Positions 1-11,281 of a stretch of DNA of 64,000 nt are shown in pieces (within the stretch, counting starts at the first letter, position 1; each line of letters opens with the position of its first letter). This DNA comes from Cryptomeria japonica (lineage: Eukaryota > Streptophyta > Pinopsida > Cupressales > Cupressaceae). The translations under genes were made by a program, and so were the position numbers. Location: assembly GCF_030272615.1 (NCBI RefSeq), contig NC_081407.1, positions 138,324,897 through 138,388,896 of the forward strand. The letters are read 5' to 3'. The notes beneath the pieces were generated by a model. That model was not told where the DNA came from. It worked only from the letters and a program-made list of their open reading frames with translations, and did no database searches.

Positions 1-2033
1 CTGATTTCATCTTTTCTCGTCCTATGCTCAATTTTGACTCGTATGATAAAAGATTTTTGTCGTTTCATTCTATAATAATTTTCGTACGATTTTGTTCTCT
101 GTTGGATTAAAACAAGTTTCCCTTTTCAGGGTTTTTCTTGAATTAAATTTTGATTACACTAACGCTAACCCTAAATTGTCTTCTGTTTGCCTAGTATTTT
201 CACAGCCTAACCAGTTTCTTGCAAGAAGCTTGTCAAAAAATTTATCAATCAAACATACGTCTATCAAAGAATAAAAACAACATGACTACTGATACATTGT
301 TTTTGCAGGTTGCCTAAAGAGAATCAATCAAACATTGTGTATTCTTTAATTTTTTAGGCACCTAACTTGCTATCTGGTTAATGAATGAATCTGTCTTTCG
401 TGTTTTTAGAAAATTGTGAGAGGTAGGAGAGTATGCTCTTGTCTTTTTAAAACAATCAGAAATCTAGACCCTTGAGGCTTTTTCTTTGTTTGAGATTTGT
501 ACATCTTTAGCAGGCCTACCCTCCCGAGGGGTTGAAAAACTCTTAAAGTCGTTATGGCCGGTGTGAGGGGAACGACCTAAGTGGGAACGACTAAACCCCA
601 ATTACTCCAACCCACTATAAAATAAACATGATTTGATGAAAATCAAGTCAACAACAGTGCTCAGGAATAGCTCTCCTCAGTACCTTCGAGTATATTGAAC
701 CTTGGTTTTCAAGGCTGGGAGACCTCTTAATTGAGTTTATACCTCGACACATTGAACGGAACCCTTACTAGATCCAATTAAAATTAGAAGCTACCCGATT
801 CACCTCTGAAAGGTTGATAATATTTGTGCAAGAGAGATAGTACCTCTCCCAACACACTTGCCATATCGTGCCTCCATTAGTGTTTGGAGTCGACTTATAC
901 GGTGTTGAGAATCGATTGCGTTAAACTCAGTGGTCATATTCTTATTAGCTATTGGGTGTGTACCTAAGTTAGCAAGCAAAGGTTTTCTTCTCTAAGACAA
1001 CTTTCATAAGGTTTGCATGTTGTGATTGGAGTTACTATCCATACTGTGTGTTTTCTGTGTTTTAATCCCTCAAACTAAAACTGGAATACTAAAACTAGAG
1101 AAAACAAATCAACAACTCAGTGATAAAACTCTATCTGTATCAAAACTAGTCTATCCTGGTAAAAAATCAGTCCACCTTAGAATTGGTCATGCTCAGTCGT
1201 CATACTCAGCTATTCAAAAACTCAGAATTTTTGTCTCTATCTTGTTAACAGTCGTATGAACCTGATCATTTGTCATCCTACACCATATCTTGTGTCGTAC
1301 GAGTCTTCTAATTTGTTGTTCGAGCTCAATCCTCTATCGTACGAAACTCAGCAGTCTGTCATTTGAAGCTAAATCATGTGTCGTATTAGACAGAACTGCA
1401 TTGAATCCTTTGTCGTTTGGGACATGCCAATTTGTCATACAGTACTAGGAAGCAACTCGTATGAAACAAAATTGTTATTATCCTGAAGTTGTTATACTAT
1501 CGTATGACATTAGAAATCTTGTCGTACGAGTCTCTGATTTTGCCAGTCTAGTACAGTCAAACCTGTCTAAAACAGTCTACAACAAGCCTAAAACTAGTTA
1601 TCATCCTCCTGAGCATAAACAAGCTTGATGGTGTACCCCTGTCGTTGTGTTGCACGATTTTGTCGATCATCTTTCAGCTAGTTCAAACAAACATCTTATC
1701 AAACCTAAGTTAACTTAGATAACATCTTACACAGGATAGATCATTCCTGAAACTAGACTAGATCTTAGTAACTTCTCTCAATCACTACATTAAACGAACT
1801 ATTAGCTACAATTTGATCTTGACTTCTGCAACACATCTAGCTCTCGGTCCCATCGGTTACAAATGCCTGTTTAAACCAGAAACTCTCATAGAAAAACAGA
1901 CAAAGAAAAAGAAACACCTTTTTCATCAAACGATAATCCTTTCTTTGTAGAAAACCCCTTTCAAAATAAATCATCCTCGTCACAAATACCAGTTTACGAT
2001 CTACCAATCATTAGTCAGCCCCTCTCTCCCACC
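1..2033 (+). other. Tat-A LTR/5' leader, no gene
   Basis: No ORF here resembles a known protein. The stretch must hold leader sequence, and perhaps the end of the 5' LTR, of the element whose gag follows. No clear primer site was seen. Variants of a TTGTCGTACGA motif recur at about 1-90 and 1,250-1,530. A candidate gag start codon lies at 2,034, but its frame meets a stop after 12 codons. Confidence 0.4.
1250..1535 (+). repeat. Dispersed TTGTCGTACGA-like motif cluster
   Basis: Variants of TTGTCGTACGAG recur at irregular spacing, for example TGTCGTACGAG near 1,293, ATCGTACGAAAC near 1,338 and TTGTCGTACGAG near 1,520. The core TCGTACGA is a palindrome. Three further variants lie at 31-95. The same motif returns in the opposite orientation at 14,890-15,100, inside the antisense intron of the same element. 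Confidence 0.55.
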
Positions 2034-2278
2034 ATGTCTGGGGAAAGACAAGAAAGAGAAGCTAGTAAATGAGACATGACAACTTCAGCAATCATGCCAT
2101 TGGTAGTGATTCCTCATCAACTGAATCTGAGCTTTCTGAGCCTCCCAAGGCCGAAATACATAAATGTCAAAATGATAAAGAATTTCAAAAAATGATGAAG
2201 GTCATCATGGCTAGGGAAAAATAAGACTATTTCCTAGAATTAGCAAAGCAAGGTGCCAAACTCCCTACAAGTTATAAT

Positions 2279-3352
2279 GTGGAGGCCCTTGTCACTAAAG
2301 AGGAAGAGACATCATGGGGAAAGATAAACAAACAAATGAAAACATTACAAACTGAGGTCACAAAACTGAAAAACAAAGATAAAACACCAAAACAATATTC
2401 TCTGGACACAATATGCCCATTCCCATTTGACAAAAACCTTTACATGCCTCCATTTCCCTCAAGAGTAGAAATGCCTAAGTTTGACAAATATGATGGGCAT
2501 ACGGACCCCCAAGATCATATCAGAGAATTTTGTGCTTTATGTATGGAGTTCATGCACAACCAAATGTATCTCATGCACTTTTTCCCAAGAAGTTTAGGGG
2601 GGAAAGCCATGGAATGGTTCTCAAGTCTACCCATGGGAATAAAAACTTTCAAAGAATTAATCCAACTATTCCTACAGAAATACTCCAACAACATTCGTCA
2701 CCTGGTCAACAAAAGACATGAGAACCTTTTCTCACTTTTTTCCAATGATGGAGAAAGATGTTCTCTAGATATTCACGGACTATCCCAGACCTTGAGAAAA
2801 TGGATATCTTTGTCAACAACTTAATTGCTGAATTGAAGTATAGTGTCCAGATGCAAGTACACCCTTCATTCAACAAAATGGTAGATAATGCCCTCGAAAT
2901 AGAAGATGTGCTTATAAAAAAGGGAGATATATCGCTTTGGAAAGAAACATCGCAAGGTTCTAGTTCTAAAGAAAAGAGCAAATACTGGAAATAAGACAAA
3001 GATAACAACAGGAACATTGTTAGTGATGGAGTGGTAGATATTGTCCAAGTAAAAACAAAATCCACAATATTTAACTTGGCCAGTGGCATGCAAGCACTCA
3101 AGGTAGCTGAAACTACGGCAGAAAATCCTCCAAAGAAAGCAAGAGAATGGTTTAAAGAAAAGCCTTGGCTCTCAAAACCTAAGTGTGATTTTACTCCTCT
3201 AGATGAATCATATGAATCAGCTTCTAAAACCTTATTGGCAAATAATCTGATAACATTGCCAAACGATTCTAAACCATATGACCTAGAAATTAGACCCAAA
3301 TGGTGGAGAGAATGAATATTGTGACTATCATCGGAACAAGGGACATAACATA
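2279..3352 (+). pseudogene. gag: Tat-A gag (core domain and CCHC-like knuckle), broken
   Basis: Gag is the RNA-binding structural protein of the virus-like particle. The frame from 2,279 carries a gag core around 2,470-2,700, with the block GGKAMEWFSSLP typical of retrotrans_gag proteins. The frame is lost near 2,820 and continues in other frames to 3,315. Residues CDYHRNKGHNINNC at 3,308-3,350 form the C-x2-H-x3-GH-x4-C knuckle variant usual in Tat gag proteins. At least two frameshifts and a stop make the copy non-functional. Confidence 0.8.
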
Positions 3353-4494
3353 AACAACTGCATGAAACTCCGACATGAAATCCAAGATCTCATTGACGCA
3401 GGAAAGATCGTTGTTGGAAATCACGCGACTAATGCTGATCATAAGGCCTTTAAAGATCCCTTACCGACTTCTGAACAAGGAGATTCCTCAAAATCTAAGG
3501 GAGGAGTTAGAGTCAATTATACCTACACTAACAACGATAATGTAATCAACATGATTGCATTTACTCAACCTGAATATTGCAATGTGATCATAATCCAGGA
3601 TCAACAAAATCCAGCACAAACTACTAATGTTGTGACCTGTGCTCATAGGAAGATTACTCTCCCAGGAGCTAGTTCCTCAACTTTTGATCAAACAACATCA
3701 AATCTACCAAATAGACAAATAGATACAATCACGGCCAAATCAAAATAGTTGGCTTTATCATCTTCTCCTGGTTATTGTATTGTCGAACAATTGAAGAGAA
3801 CCAATGCTCAAATCTCCATTTTGGAACTACTTAAGATCTCTTCTGCTCATAGAGAGCTCCTGGACAAGGCTCTACTTACCACCAGTGTCCCTAAAGATTT
3901 AGATGTAGATCAGTTTCAATCTATGGTGGGTCACCTGAATTCACCTCATTACCTCACTTTCTCTGAAGAAGATGATAACTCACTGAGTCACCCACATAAC
4001 CAGTCATTACACATTAAAGCCATGATCCATAAATACCAAGTTAAACGTGTTTTGATAGATGGAGGCGTTGGATTGAATATTTGTACCTACAACTACTAAC
4101 ACAGCTGGGATTTTATGCAAACGTTATTGATCCAACAAAGAAAATAACAATCAAGGCTTATGATGGAGAAGAAAGAACCTCTAAGGGTCTGGTGCAATTA
4201 CCGATCAGGGTAGGACCTGTAGAAAGAGATGTCATTTTTCAAGTCCTGGATCTTCATCTTTCATACAACATCTTACTGGGCAGGCCATGGATTCATAAAA
4301 TGAAAGTAGTACCATCTACGTATCATCAATGCCAACAGTTTCCTTATAATGGAGTTGAAGTCAGTATTCCTGCCAATACAAGCTATACCTACAATGCATT
4401 AACACATAGTGTTGATGCTTTTGTTCCTCATAATAGAGCAGCCTCTACAGCTGAAAGTTCAGAATATTTGCTGAAAGATTTAGAAAAGAAATAA
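3353..4494 (+). pseudogene. Tat-A gag C-terminus and aspartic protease, broken
   Basis: The stretch 3,362-3,748 continues gag after the knuckle. From 3,749 a linker leads into a retropepsin-like domain. The active-site region is VLIDGGVGLNICT near 4,050, in the position of the D-[NSG]-G-[SV] motif of Tat proteases. The later landmark YNILLGRPWIHKMKVVPST lies at 4,264-4,320. A frame change near 4,085-4,099 separates the two halves. The enzyme would cut the Gag-Pol polyprotein, but this copy is broken. Confidence 0.75.
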
Positions 4495-4548
4495 AAGATC
4501 ACAAACACTAGCATAGATGGCTATAAAATAGAGCCTATACTCTCACTA

Positions 4549-5388
4549 ATGTCTCTTCCTCCATCACCAAGACAGTCGGGAAAACCATCAGAGGTTATGA
4601 AGCCACAAACTTCAACTACAAAAGTCATTTATGATGGTCTCTTTATACAGTCCTCTACTTCTCTTGCAGGCGAAATAGAAGAGGATGATGTTCTCAAATT
4701 GCTTTTCAAAGAAGATAGTGCAAACAAAGAAATACGACATTGTGAGACTTCCCTAACACAATATGGTCCAGGCTATAAGATGCTTCAACGCATGGGATAT
4801 TCAGGTACCGGTCCTCTAGGAAAGCGTCAAAAAGGTATTGTTGAACCTATTCAGTTACAAACCAAGTCTATCAATGATAAAGTTGGACTAGGATATGATC
4901 TAAGAAAGATATCAAATCAGAAGCACACGTCCCACCATCAACTTAAGTGGAAGAAAAAGGTACTACCTTTAACAACACAAGAAATTAATACTCAACAAAC
5001 TCAGGAAGAGTGTGACAATGAACAAAAAGAATTGCCCACCCAGAGAGAGGAAACAGATGGTAATCAAGTTCCAATTATATCAGCTATAATACCACAAGAA
5101 GTAGAAGTCCCAGAGGATATGAGAGATGAAGTATACAGAATCAGAGAATTGTTTGCCCCTCTGACATATACAGGCGGACAACAAGTAGATGATTCACAAA
5201 CTGATTCAAATGAGTATGAATGGGGTCCTGACCATCTCTCAAATACATCTACTACAGAAACCCCTGAAGAATCCAGTGATATCACAGATGACGTACAAGA
5301 GCTGATACGCCTAAAAATGCAAAAGGAAATGGAAGAAATCAGACTCAAAAGACAAGAAGACTATGAACAACAGCTGGAGGAAGAATAG
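4549..5388 (+). pseudogene. Tat-A G-patch domain and charged linker
   Basis: A 279-codon open stretch. Residues YGPGYKMLQRMGYSGTGPLG at about 4,762-4,821, followed by a second glycine block (VGLGYD) near 4,880, fit a G-patch, a glycine-rich module that binds RNA or helicases. The remainder is rich in E, Q and K and ends in a likely helix of about 45 residues. It sits between protease and RT, as in Tat-B of this window. The role in retroelements is unknown to me; RNA handling is a guess. Confidence 0.65.
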
Positions 5389-6034
5389 ACACAAGCAATT
5401 TCTTCAGCTACTAACTCTCCCTCTAACGAGATAGGACAAATCAGGTACGAAACTACAAAAAAAGAATTAGAAGCTACAGAACAAGTCATCAGTCTAGAGG
5501 AAGTTGAATGGAACAAATGACAGAGATTAACAGAACCATCAAGGTTATGTCTGCAAGTGTGTCAAATACAAGTACTCAATGAACCAACTCACGAAGGAAC
5601 TTGCAGCATCAAAGATGTGGGTATTGATACTATATATAATTTTACTAAGCCACATGAAGATGAGTCAGAAACTTCATCTTATGACTATGATAACTCAAAC
5701 AGGAGCTCTATTTATAACAACAATTATTCAACAACACATTATGACTACTCAGTCATGAATGTTGAGATACTGTCTGCTGACCCTATTACATCATACCATG
5801 ATATGTAGTCCATTCTGAAGTAGGTAACGACACTAGAAGTAGGTCGGTTGGGTTAGGTCCAATGAATACTAACATGAATTTTGATAATCGTATCGTGACT
5901 CTTCTTGGTCTCAAGACACATATGCAAGGTAGTCTTCGAGAACTCGACTGGATGGTCCGAAGCCATGTTGATAGTACCATGAACTCCCTTGAGGCTGTTC
6001 CAACCTTATCTTTAATATACCCTAAACTAATTGA
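5389..6034 (+). pseudogene. Tat-A protease-RT linker, decayed
   Basis: Short open stretches such as 5,557-5,808 (acidic, rich in S, Y, D and N) connect the G-patch part to RT. No domain was recognised. Stops at 5,386 and 5,518 break the frame. In position it matches the low-complexity linker of Tat-B. Confidence 0.45.
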
Positions 6035-7796
6035 TTGTACTCTTCTACCCAACCCTTGCATGTACCTACTTTTTCCAATGACTATACGTTAGCCTATTAT
6101 CTCAATGCAGTTAAACCTATGAACTCTTCCACCAGTAAACAGAGTGAAAACAGGATTGAAACAGATATCAAGTATCTTAGTCGTAAAAATAAGAAAAATA
6201 AAAATAAAAGCCCTGATGGCGAAAACCACATTGTGGTGGTGTCAGAATCTAAAAAAGAGAAAATAAAGGATGTATCTAAAGGTGAAAACCTCTCTGAGGC
6301 GCCTGAAGGTGAGATACTTGATATACTGCCAAGTCACTTCCAGGAGAGATCTTCCATATTGATCGAGGCAACTCAGCCAGTGAACATTGGGAGTCAAGAG
6401 ATACCACACATCATTCATTTAGCTCAATCACTCTCAGCAGAAGAGTTAAAAGATTTCAGCAACCTTTTTTTAGAAAAGAAGATCAACTTTGCATGGACAT
6501 ACTCAGATATGCCAAGACTAGATATTGATCTCATCATGCATCATCTCTCTATTACACCAGGAGTTAAACCAGTCAAGCAAAAACTTCGTAAGATGCATCC
6601 TCATGTGGCATTGCTAGTCAAAGCTGTAATAGAGAAATTGCTAAACGCTGGATTTATCAGAGTTATAGACTACGCAAAATGGATATCAAACATAGTACCT
6701 ATATCAAAGGCAGACAAATCTATTAGAGTTTGCACAGACTTCGGGGATCTCAACAAAGCATGTCTAAAAGATGATTTTCTATTGCCCAACATCGACATGA
6801 TAGTAGATATGACTATTGGATATGAGATGTATTCATTAATGGATGGATTCTTTGGTTACAATCAGATCAAGATAGTGCCTGAAGATCAAGAAAAGACAAC
6901 TTTCACGTGCGCATGGGGAACCTTTTGCTAGAATGTTATGTCGTTTGGGCTAAAGAACGTAGGAGCAACTTACCAAAGAGAAGTAACCACTATCTTCCAT
7001 GATATGATGCATAAAAACATGGAAGATTATGTTGACGACACCCTGGTAAAGACTATAAAGAGATCTACGTATATTCAAGAACTAGGCCTCATACTAGATA
7101 GAATGGAAAGGTTCAAGCTTCGGTTAAATCCTAAAAAGTGTGCATTTGGGGTAACATCAGGAAATTGCTTGGTTACATAATTTAAAAAAAAGGAATTGAG
7201 GTTGACTCTGAAAAGGTCCAAGCTATAATGGAAATGCCTCTGCCCATGAATATCAGTCAAATGAGGAGTTTATACGACCGTCTTCAGTCAATAAGGCGTT
7301 TTATATCTCAGCTAGCAAACAAAGCTCAACCCTTCCCAAAGGTATTAAGGAAAGGAATTCAATCCAACTAGGATAAAGATTGTGAACAACATTTACAAAA
7401 AATCAAAGAGTATCTTTCTAATCCACCCATATTAATGTCACCGATTCAAGGTAAGCCATTGATTCTATACATATCAGCTACAAATACTTCACTGGGGCAC
7501 TTCTGGCACAACAATATGACAATAAAAAGGAATGAGCTATCTATTACATCAGCAGAACATTGGTGTCATATGAAATGAACTACACTATAATAGAGAAAGC
7601 ATGCTTGGAATTGGTCTTTGCATCACAAAAATTAAGGCACTATATGTTAGCACACTCTATTGAGCTAGTAGCCAAGATTGATCCGCTCAAATATCTTCTC
7701 AATAAAGCAACACTTACAGGGAGACTAGCCAAATGGGTCGTGGTTCTTACAGAATTTCATATTGAATATGTGGAACGTAAAGCCATCAAAGGATAG
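6035..7796 (+). pseudogene. pol: Tat-A reverse transcriptase and first RNase H, broken
   Basis: RT copies element RNA into DNA. Landmarks in order: FAWTYSDMP (about 6,490), KPVKQKLRKMHPHV, VCTDFGDLNKA (about 6,730), FGLKNVGATYQRE (about 6,944) and the catalytic YVDD at 7,028-7,039. A TAG at 6,929 replaces the Trp of the conserved GTFCW motif, and a frameshift follows 7,180. The first RNase H (7,440-7,796) reads LYISAT where an active enzyme has LYTDAS, so its first catalytic Asp is gone, as is usual in Tat elements. Confidence 0.85.
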
Positions 7797-7964
7797 GTTA
7801 TTGCAGACCAACTTGCTCATACTCCACTTGAAGACAGCCAACCTCTGCATATAGAATTCTCAGATGAATCAATCATGCACCTTACTGAACAATCATGGAT
7901 GTTCTTCGATGGGTCTTCCACTCAACATGGTTCTGGTGCCAGAATACATTTTATTACTCCTCAA

Positions 7965-7971
7965 AAATATT
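7965..7971. repeat. Target duplication AAATATT, left copy
   Basis: Matches 9,601-9,607 exactly. The duplicated bases belong to the RNase H reading frame. Confidence 0.75.
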
Positions 7972-9600
7972 GATGTAAAGGTACGGTTCAAACAACTTGA
8001 AAATGCCTTCAAGTTACTCACTTTCTGCAATAAGTGACAATCCCCCTCACTTAGGAATCTCTCCAACCAAACCTCACACCTTTATGAGCATCATATCAAT
8101 ATCTCAACACATGAATTTTAATCCCCATAACCCACACTGAGACATTATGTAAAGGTTATCAAAATTGGCTATCAAACCCCACAAGCAAAAGTCCTCAAAA
8201 CTTGCTCAAGTTGCTCACCACTCCTCCCAATTGATTTTTAGGCTTTCAAAGGTTCAAAATAGGTTTTACAAGTTCCAAATACCATAAGAGATACAAAACA
8301 ACCCTTTGGTTTGGTACCCCAAGACTCCAAAGCAACAAAGCCCAATTTGGCACTACAAGCCTACTAACCCACAAAACCAACTTTGTAGCATTACTCAAAA
8401 AATATCCAAAGGACTATTAGTTTTTATTTGACATACCTTATACTCTACTATTTACAACACTTTTCCCAAAGGGGCAGGTCTTGGAACATCCAATAAACCC
8501 TACTTCTAAGAAACCCTCATGTAGGACTAGAAGGGCTAAATAAGGCAATTAATGAAGGAAGTACCCTTCAGACATGCAACCATAGAAAAATGACAACTTG
8601 AGCACCTTGGGGAATCCAAATCCACACCAATTCCAAGGTTATAGACTCTGTTTTGCAACCCATCAAAAGTTATGGGGACTGTTGTGTCTTTTTACTATAT
8701 TTTCATTGCCAGTCACATGGAGATGCTTGGCCAAATTCAATCAAAACTCACCCAAATTGTTTCCTCCAGTTCTAAAACCTCTTGATAATTAAATTACACT
8801 CTCTCACCTTCCATATAACCAAGATTTGTAATTTTCCCACAATTACACTGGAAGATAAGAGAATTTTAAAATGAAACCCTAGGTTAAGGCCAATTCACGA
8901 GCTGTTTTTTATTATTGCTTGATTTCTCCCTCAAAACACCACCTCCAAACCTCTGGTTGGATTCAAAAAAAAGGTAAGACACCCCCCTACAACCCCATGG
9001 AGGTATTTTTCACCCAGCAATCTGTAAAATTATGTTCCAAGCAAAAGAGAAGCAATTTTTTTGAAAAAAAACAGCTTTTCTTGATTGATTTCACAAAAAC
9101 TTCATTACAAACAACTTCAACAACCTCCATTCGAGTTTTCTGATCCAATTTAAAGCCTTTCCAATAGTTATAACTGAACTTGGGGGGTTATAGCCATTGA
9201 TAACCATTTTTTTGAAGAGTTGCTCTCACAAAAGAGCATTTTTGACAAAAAAATTTTGTCAACAATATGACAATTTTGCAATTTGTTGCACACAACTTGT
9301 TTCCTAATCATCCTAGAAGACTCAACGTGTCAATTTAATCCTAAATAGACACAAAATATAATGCAAATTCAAAACAAGCATATTTGGCTCATTTTTGACC
9401 CTAGTAGGCTTATAAGATTTATAATGCACCTTAAGCCTCTAGGTCTCACAATATGGAACCAAATGTTGTTATTACAATATAAACATGAAAAGGGATCCTT
9501 GGACCCCCTACAAACATCTCAAGATGTTCCAAGACCAAAAAAAAACATAAAATGACTAATGAGAGGCAAGAGAGGTTGTTTGAGGGAGTGCTCCTGCACC
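7972..9600. mobile_element. 1.6-kb TIR element inserted in Tat-A pol
   Basis: The element is flanked by AAATATT at 7,965-7,971 and 9,601-9,607. Its ends form imperfect terminal inverted repeats of about 27 bases that share TCAAACAAC (7,988-7,996 and, reversed, 9,575-9,583) and begin GATGTA/GGTGCA. No coding frame of note is present, so it looks like a non-autonomous DNA transposon. A 7-base duplication is unusual: hAT elements make 8 and Mutator-like elements about 9, and one mutated base could hide an 8-base site. Superfamily not assigned. Confidence 0.75.
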
Positions 9601-9607
9601 AAATATT
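9601..9607. repeat. Target duplication AAATATT, right copy
   Basis: Matches 7,965-7,971 exactly and resumes the RNase H frame. Confidence 0.75.
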
Positions 9608-10179
9608 CAATTCCGGAAGCTTACAAGATTCTCTTCCCTTGCAAAAACAACATTGCAGAATATGAAGCTTTGGTAAATGGGATCAAGCTGGCCATCGAGT
9701 GGAAGATTATCAAATTACACATCTATGGAGATTCTCAACTCATCATCAACCAAATCAATGACCTATATCAGACGAGAGATGAGAAACTGATGCCTTATAA
9801 GAGAATGGTGGATGATCTCAAGAAATACTTTACCTTTGTATCATTTTCGCCGATCTCCAGAAAAGCAAATAGAGCAGTAGATGCAATGGCCACTTTGGCA
9901 TCTATACCACAGCTACAAGAATCTAATTTTCGCTTTGAATTCCTAGTGGAAGAGTTACATTATCCTGCCTATGTTTCTCCTGAGTCCCAGATGGTATGTT
10001 CTATTATTGGACATGACTCATCTCATTATAGCCACATTTACTCTTACCTGTGTGACCAATTTGTCCCTGCTAATCTTTCCCGAAATGAAAAAAGGAACCT
10101 AATTCGAAATGCATCACGGTACGTCATCATTGCTAACAACCTATTCAGACGAGGTTTAGATAATACTTTACTTAGATGT

Positions 10180-11281
10180 CTAGAAACTGAGAAGTCCCAA
10201 CGCGCATTATCTGAGGTTCATGAAGGTGTTTGTGGATCCCATTCGAACGTTCTAACTTTAGCATGAAAACTACTAAGGGTTGGCTACTACTGGCTAGACA
10301 TGGAGAAAGAAGCTATAAAATTTGCTATAACTTGTGAAAAGTACCAATTGCATGGGCACCTTATCCATGCTCCAGCAAGGGATCTCATACCCTTTGTGAC
10401 ACACTAGCCCTTTCTACAATGGGCGTTTGATCTAATTGGCCAAATATATCTTGCATCATCTAACAGACACAAATTTTTTATCACTGCTATTGAGTACTTC
10501 ACTAAGTGGGTAGAAGCGGTTCCGCTCATCAAAGCAACCGACAAACAAGTAGCTCTATTTATTCTTAATTATATCATCTGTAGGTATGGTATACCTTCAT
10601 CCATCATAACTGACAATGGAGGAAAGTTCAAGAACAAAGATCTAAACGAACTCTGTGAGAAATTCAAAATAAAACAACACTGGTCATCAGTATATTACCC
10701 TCAAGGTAATGGACAAGCCAAGGCATCTAACAAAAACCTATTGACTATCTTGCACAGAATAGTGAACAAATATGGGAAGGATTGGCATCTGTAGCTCAAT
10801 CCTGCACTATGGACTTATAGAACAAGTATCAGAACACCTACTAGGGCTACACCTTTTTCTTTGGTGTATGGGTCCGAAGCTGTATTATCTATTGAGGTGG
10901 AAATATCATCTCTAATATTTTCTTTGCAAGGTCTTATTACTAATGAAGACTATAGAATATCTAGATTGCAAGAGCTTGAATTGCTGGATGAGCGTCGGCA
11001 AGTGGCGCTTGATCATCTCAGAGTGTATCAAAAGAGAATGTCCAGAGGATATAACAAGAAAGCTTGACAAAGAGAATTTCAGGTTGGTGACCTAGTTCTA
11101 AAAGAAAATCCTAAAAAATCAACAATTTCGAGACAAGAAAGGGAAGTTCGAATCCAACTGGCTGGGTCCCTATATCGTTACTACAGATTTTGGCTCTGGT
11201 GCCTATCAACTCTCAACATCAGAAGGAGAACAGCTCTGCGAACCGATCAACACCATCCATCTAAAGAAATTCTTCACCTAA
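10180..11281 (+). pseudogene. pol: Tat-A integrase, broken
   Basis: Integrase joins element DNA to the chromosome. The zinc-finger region runs from about 10,200 to 10,370 (EVHEGVCGSH to the CEKYQLH stretch), with the second pair of the H2C2 motif partly lost. The core has FDLIG near 10,428 and ITDNGGKFKNKD near 10,606, but the third catalytic residue reads GQAKASNK (about 10,708) where GQAEASNK is expected, a Glu-to-Lys change. A TAG near 10,790 breaks the C-terminal part. The GPY block GPYIVTTDFGSGAYQL lies at about 11,164-11,212. Confidence 0.8.

Larger units (their letters stand above)
7797..9960 (+). pseudogene. Tat-A second (archaeal-type) RNase H, split by an insertion
   Basis: The 5' part (7,797-7,971) carries the first catalytic Asp in SWMFFDGSSTQHGSG. 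The 3' part (9,601-9,960) carries NIAEYEALVNGIKLA with the Glu, HIYGDSQLIINQ with the next Asp, and a final NRAVDAMA block. The reading frame is closed between FITPQKY and SIPEAYK if 7,972-9,600 plus one copy of the 7-base duplication is removed, which defines the insertion exactly. This second RNase H is the diagnostic module of the Tat lineage. Confidence 0.85.

Noticed and set aside
8598-9143. ORFs of 64-74 codons in the TIR element
   Set aside because: Short, without motifs, and in AT-rich sequence where such frames are expected by chance.
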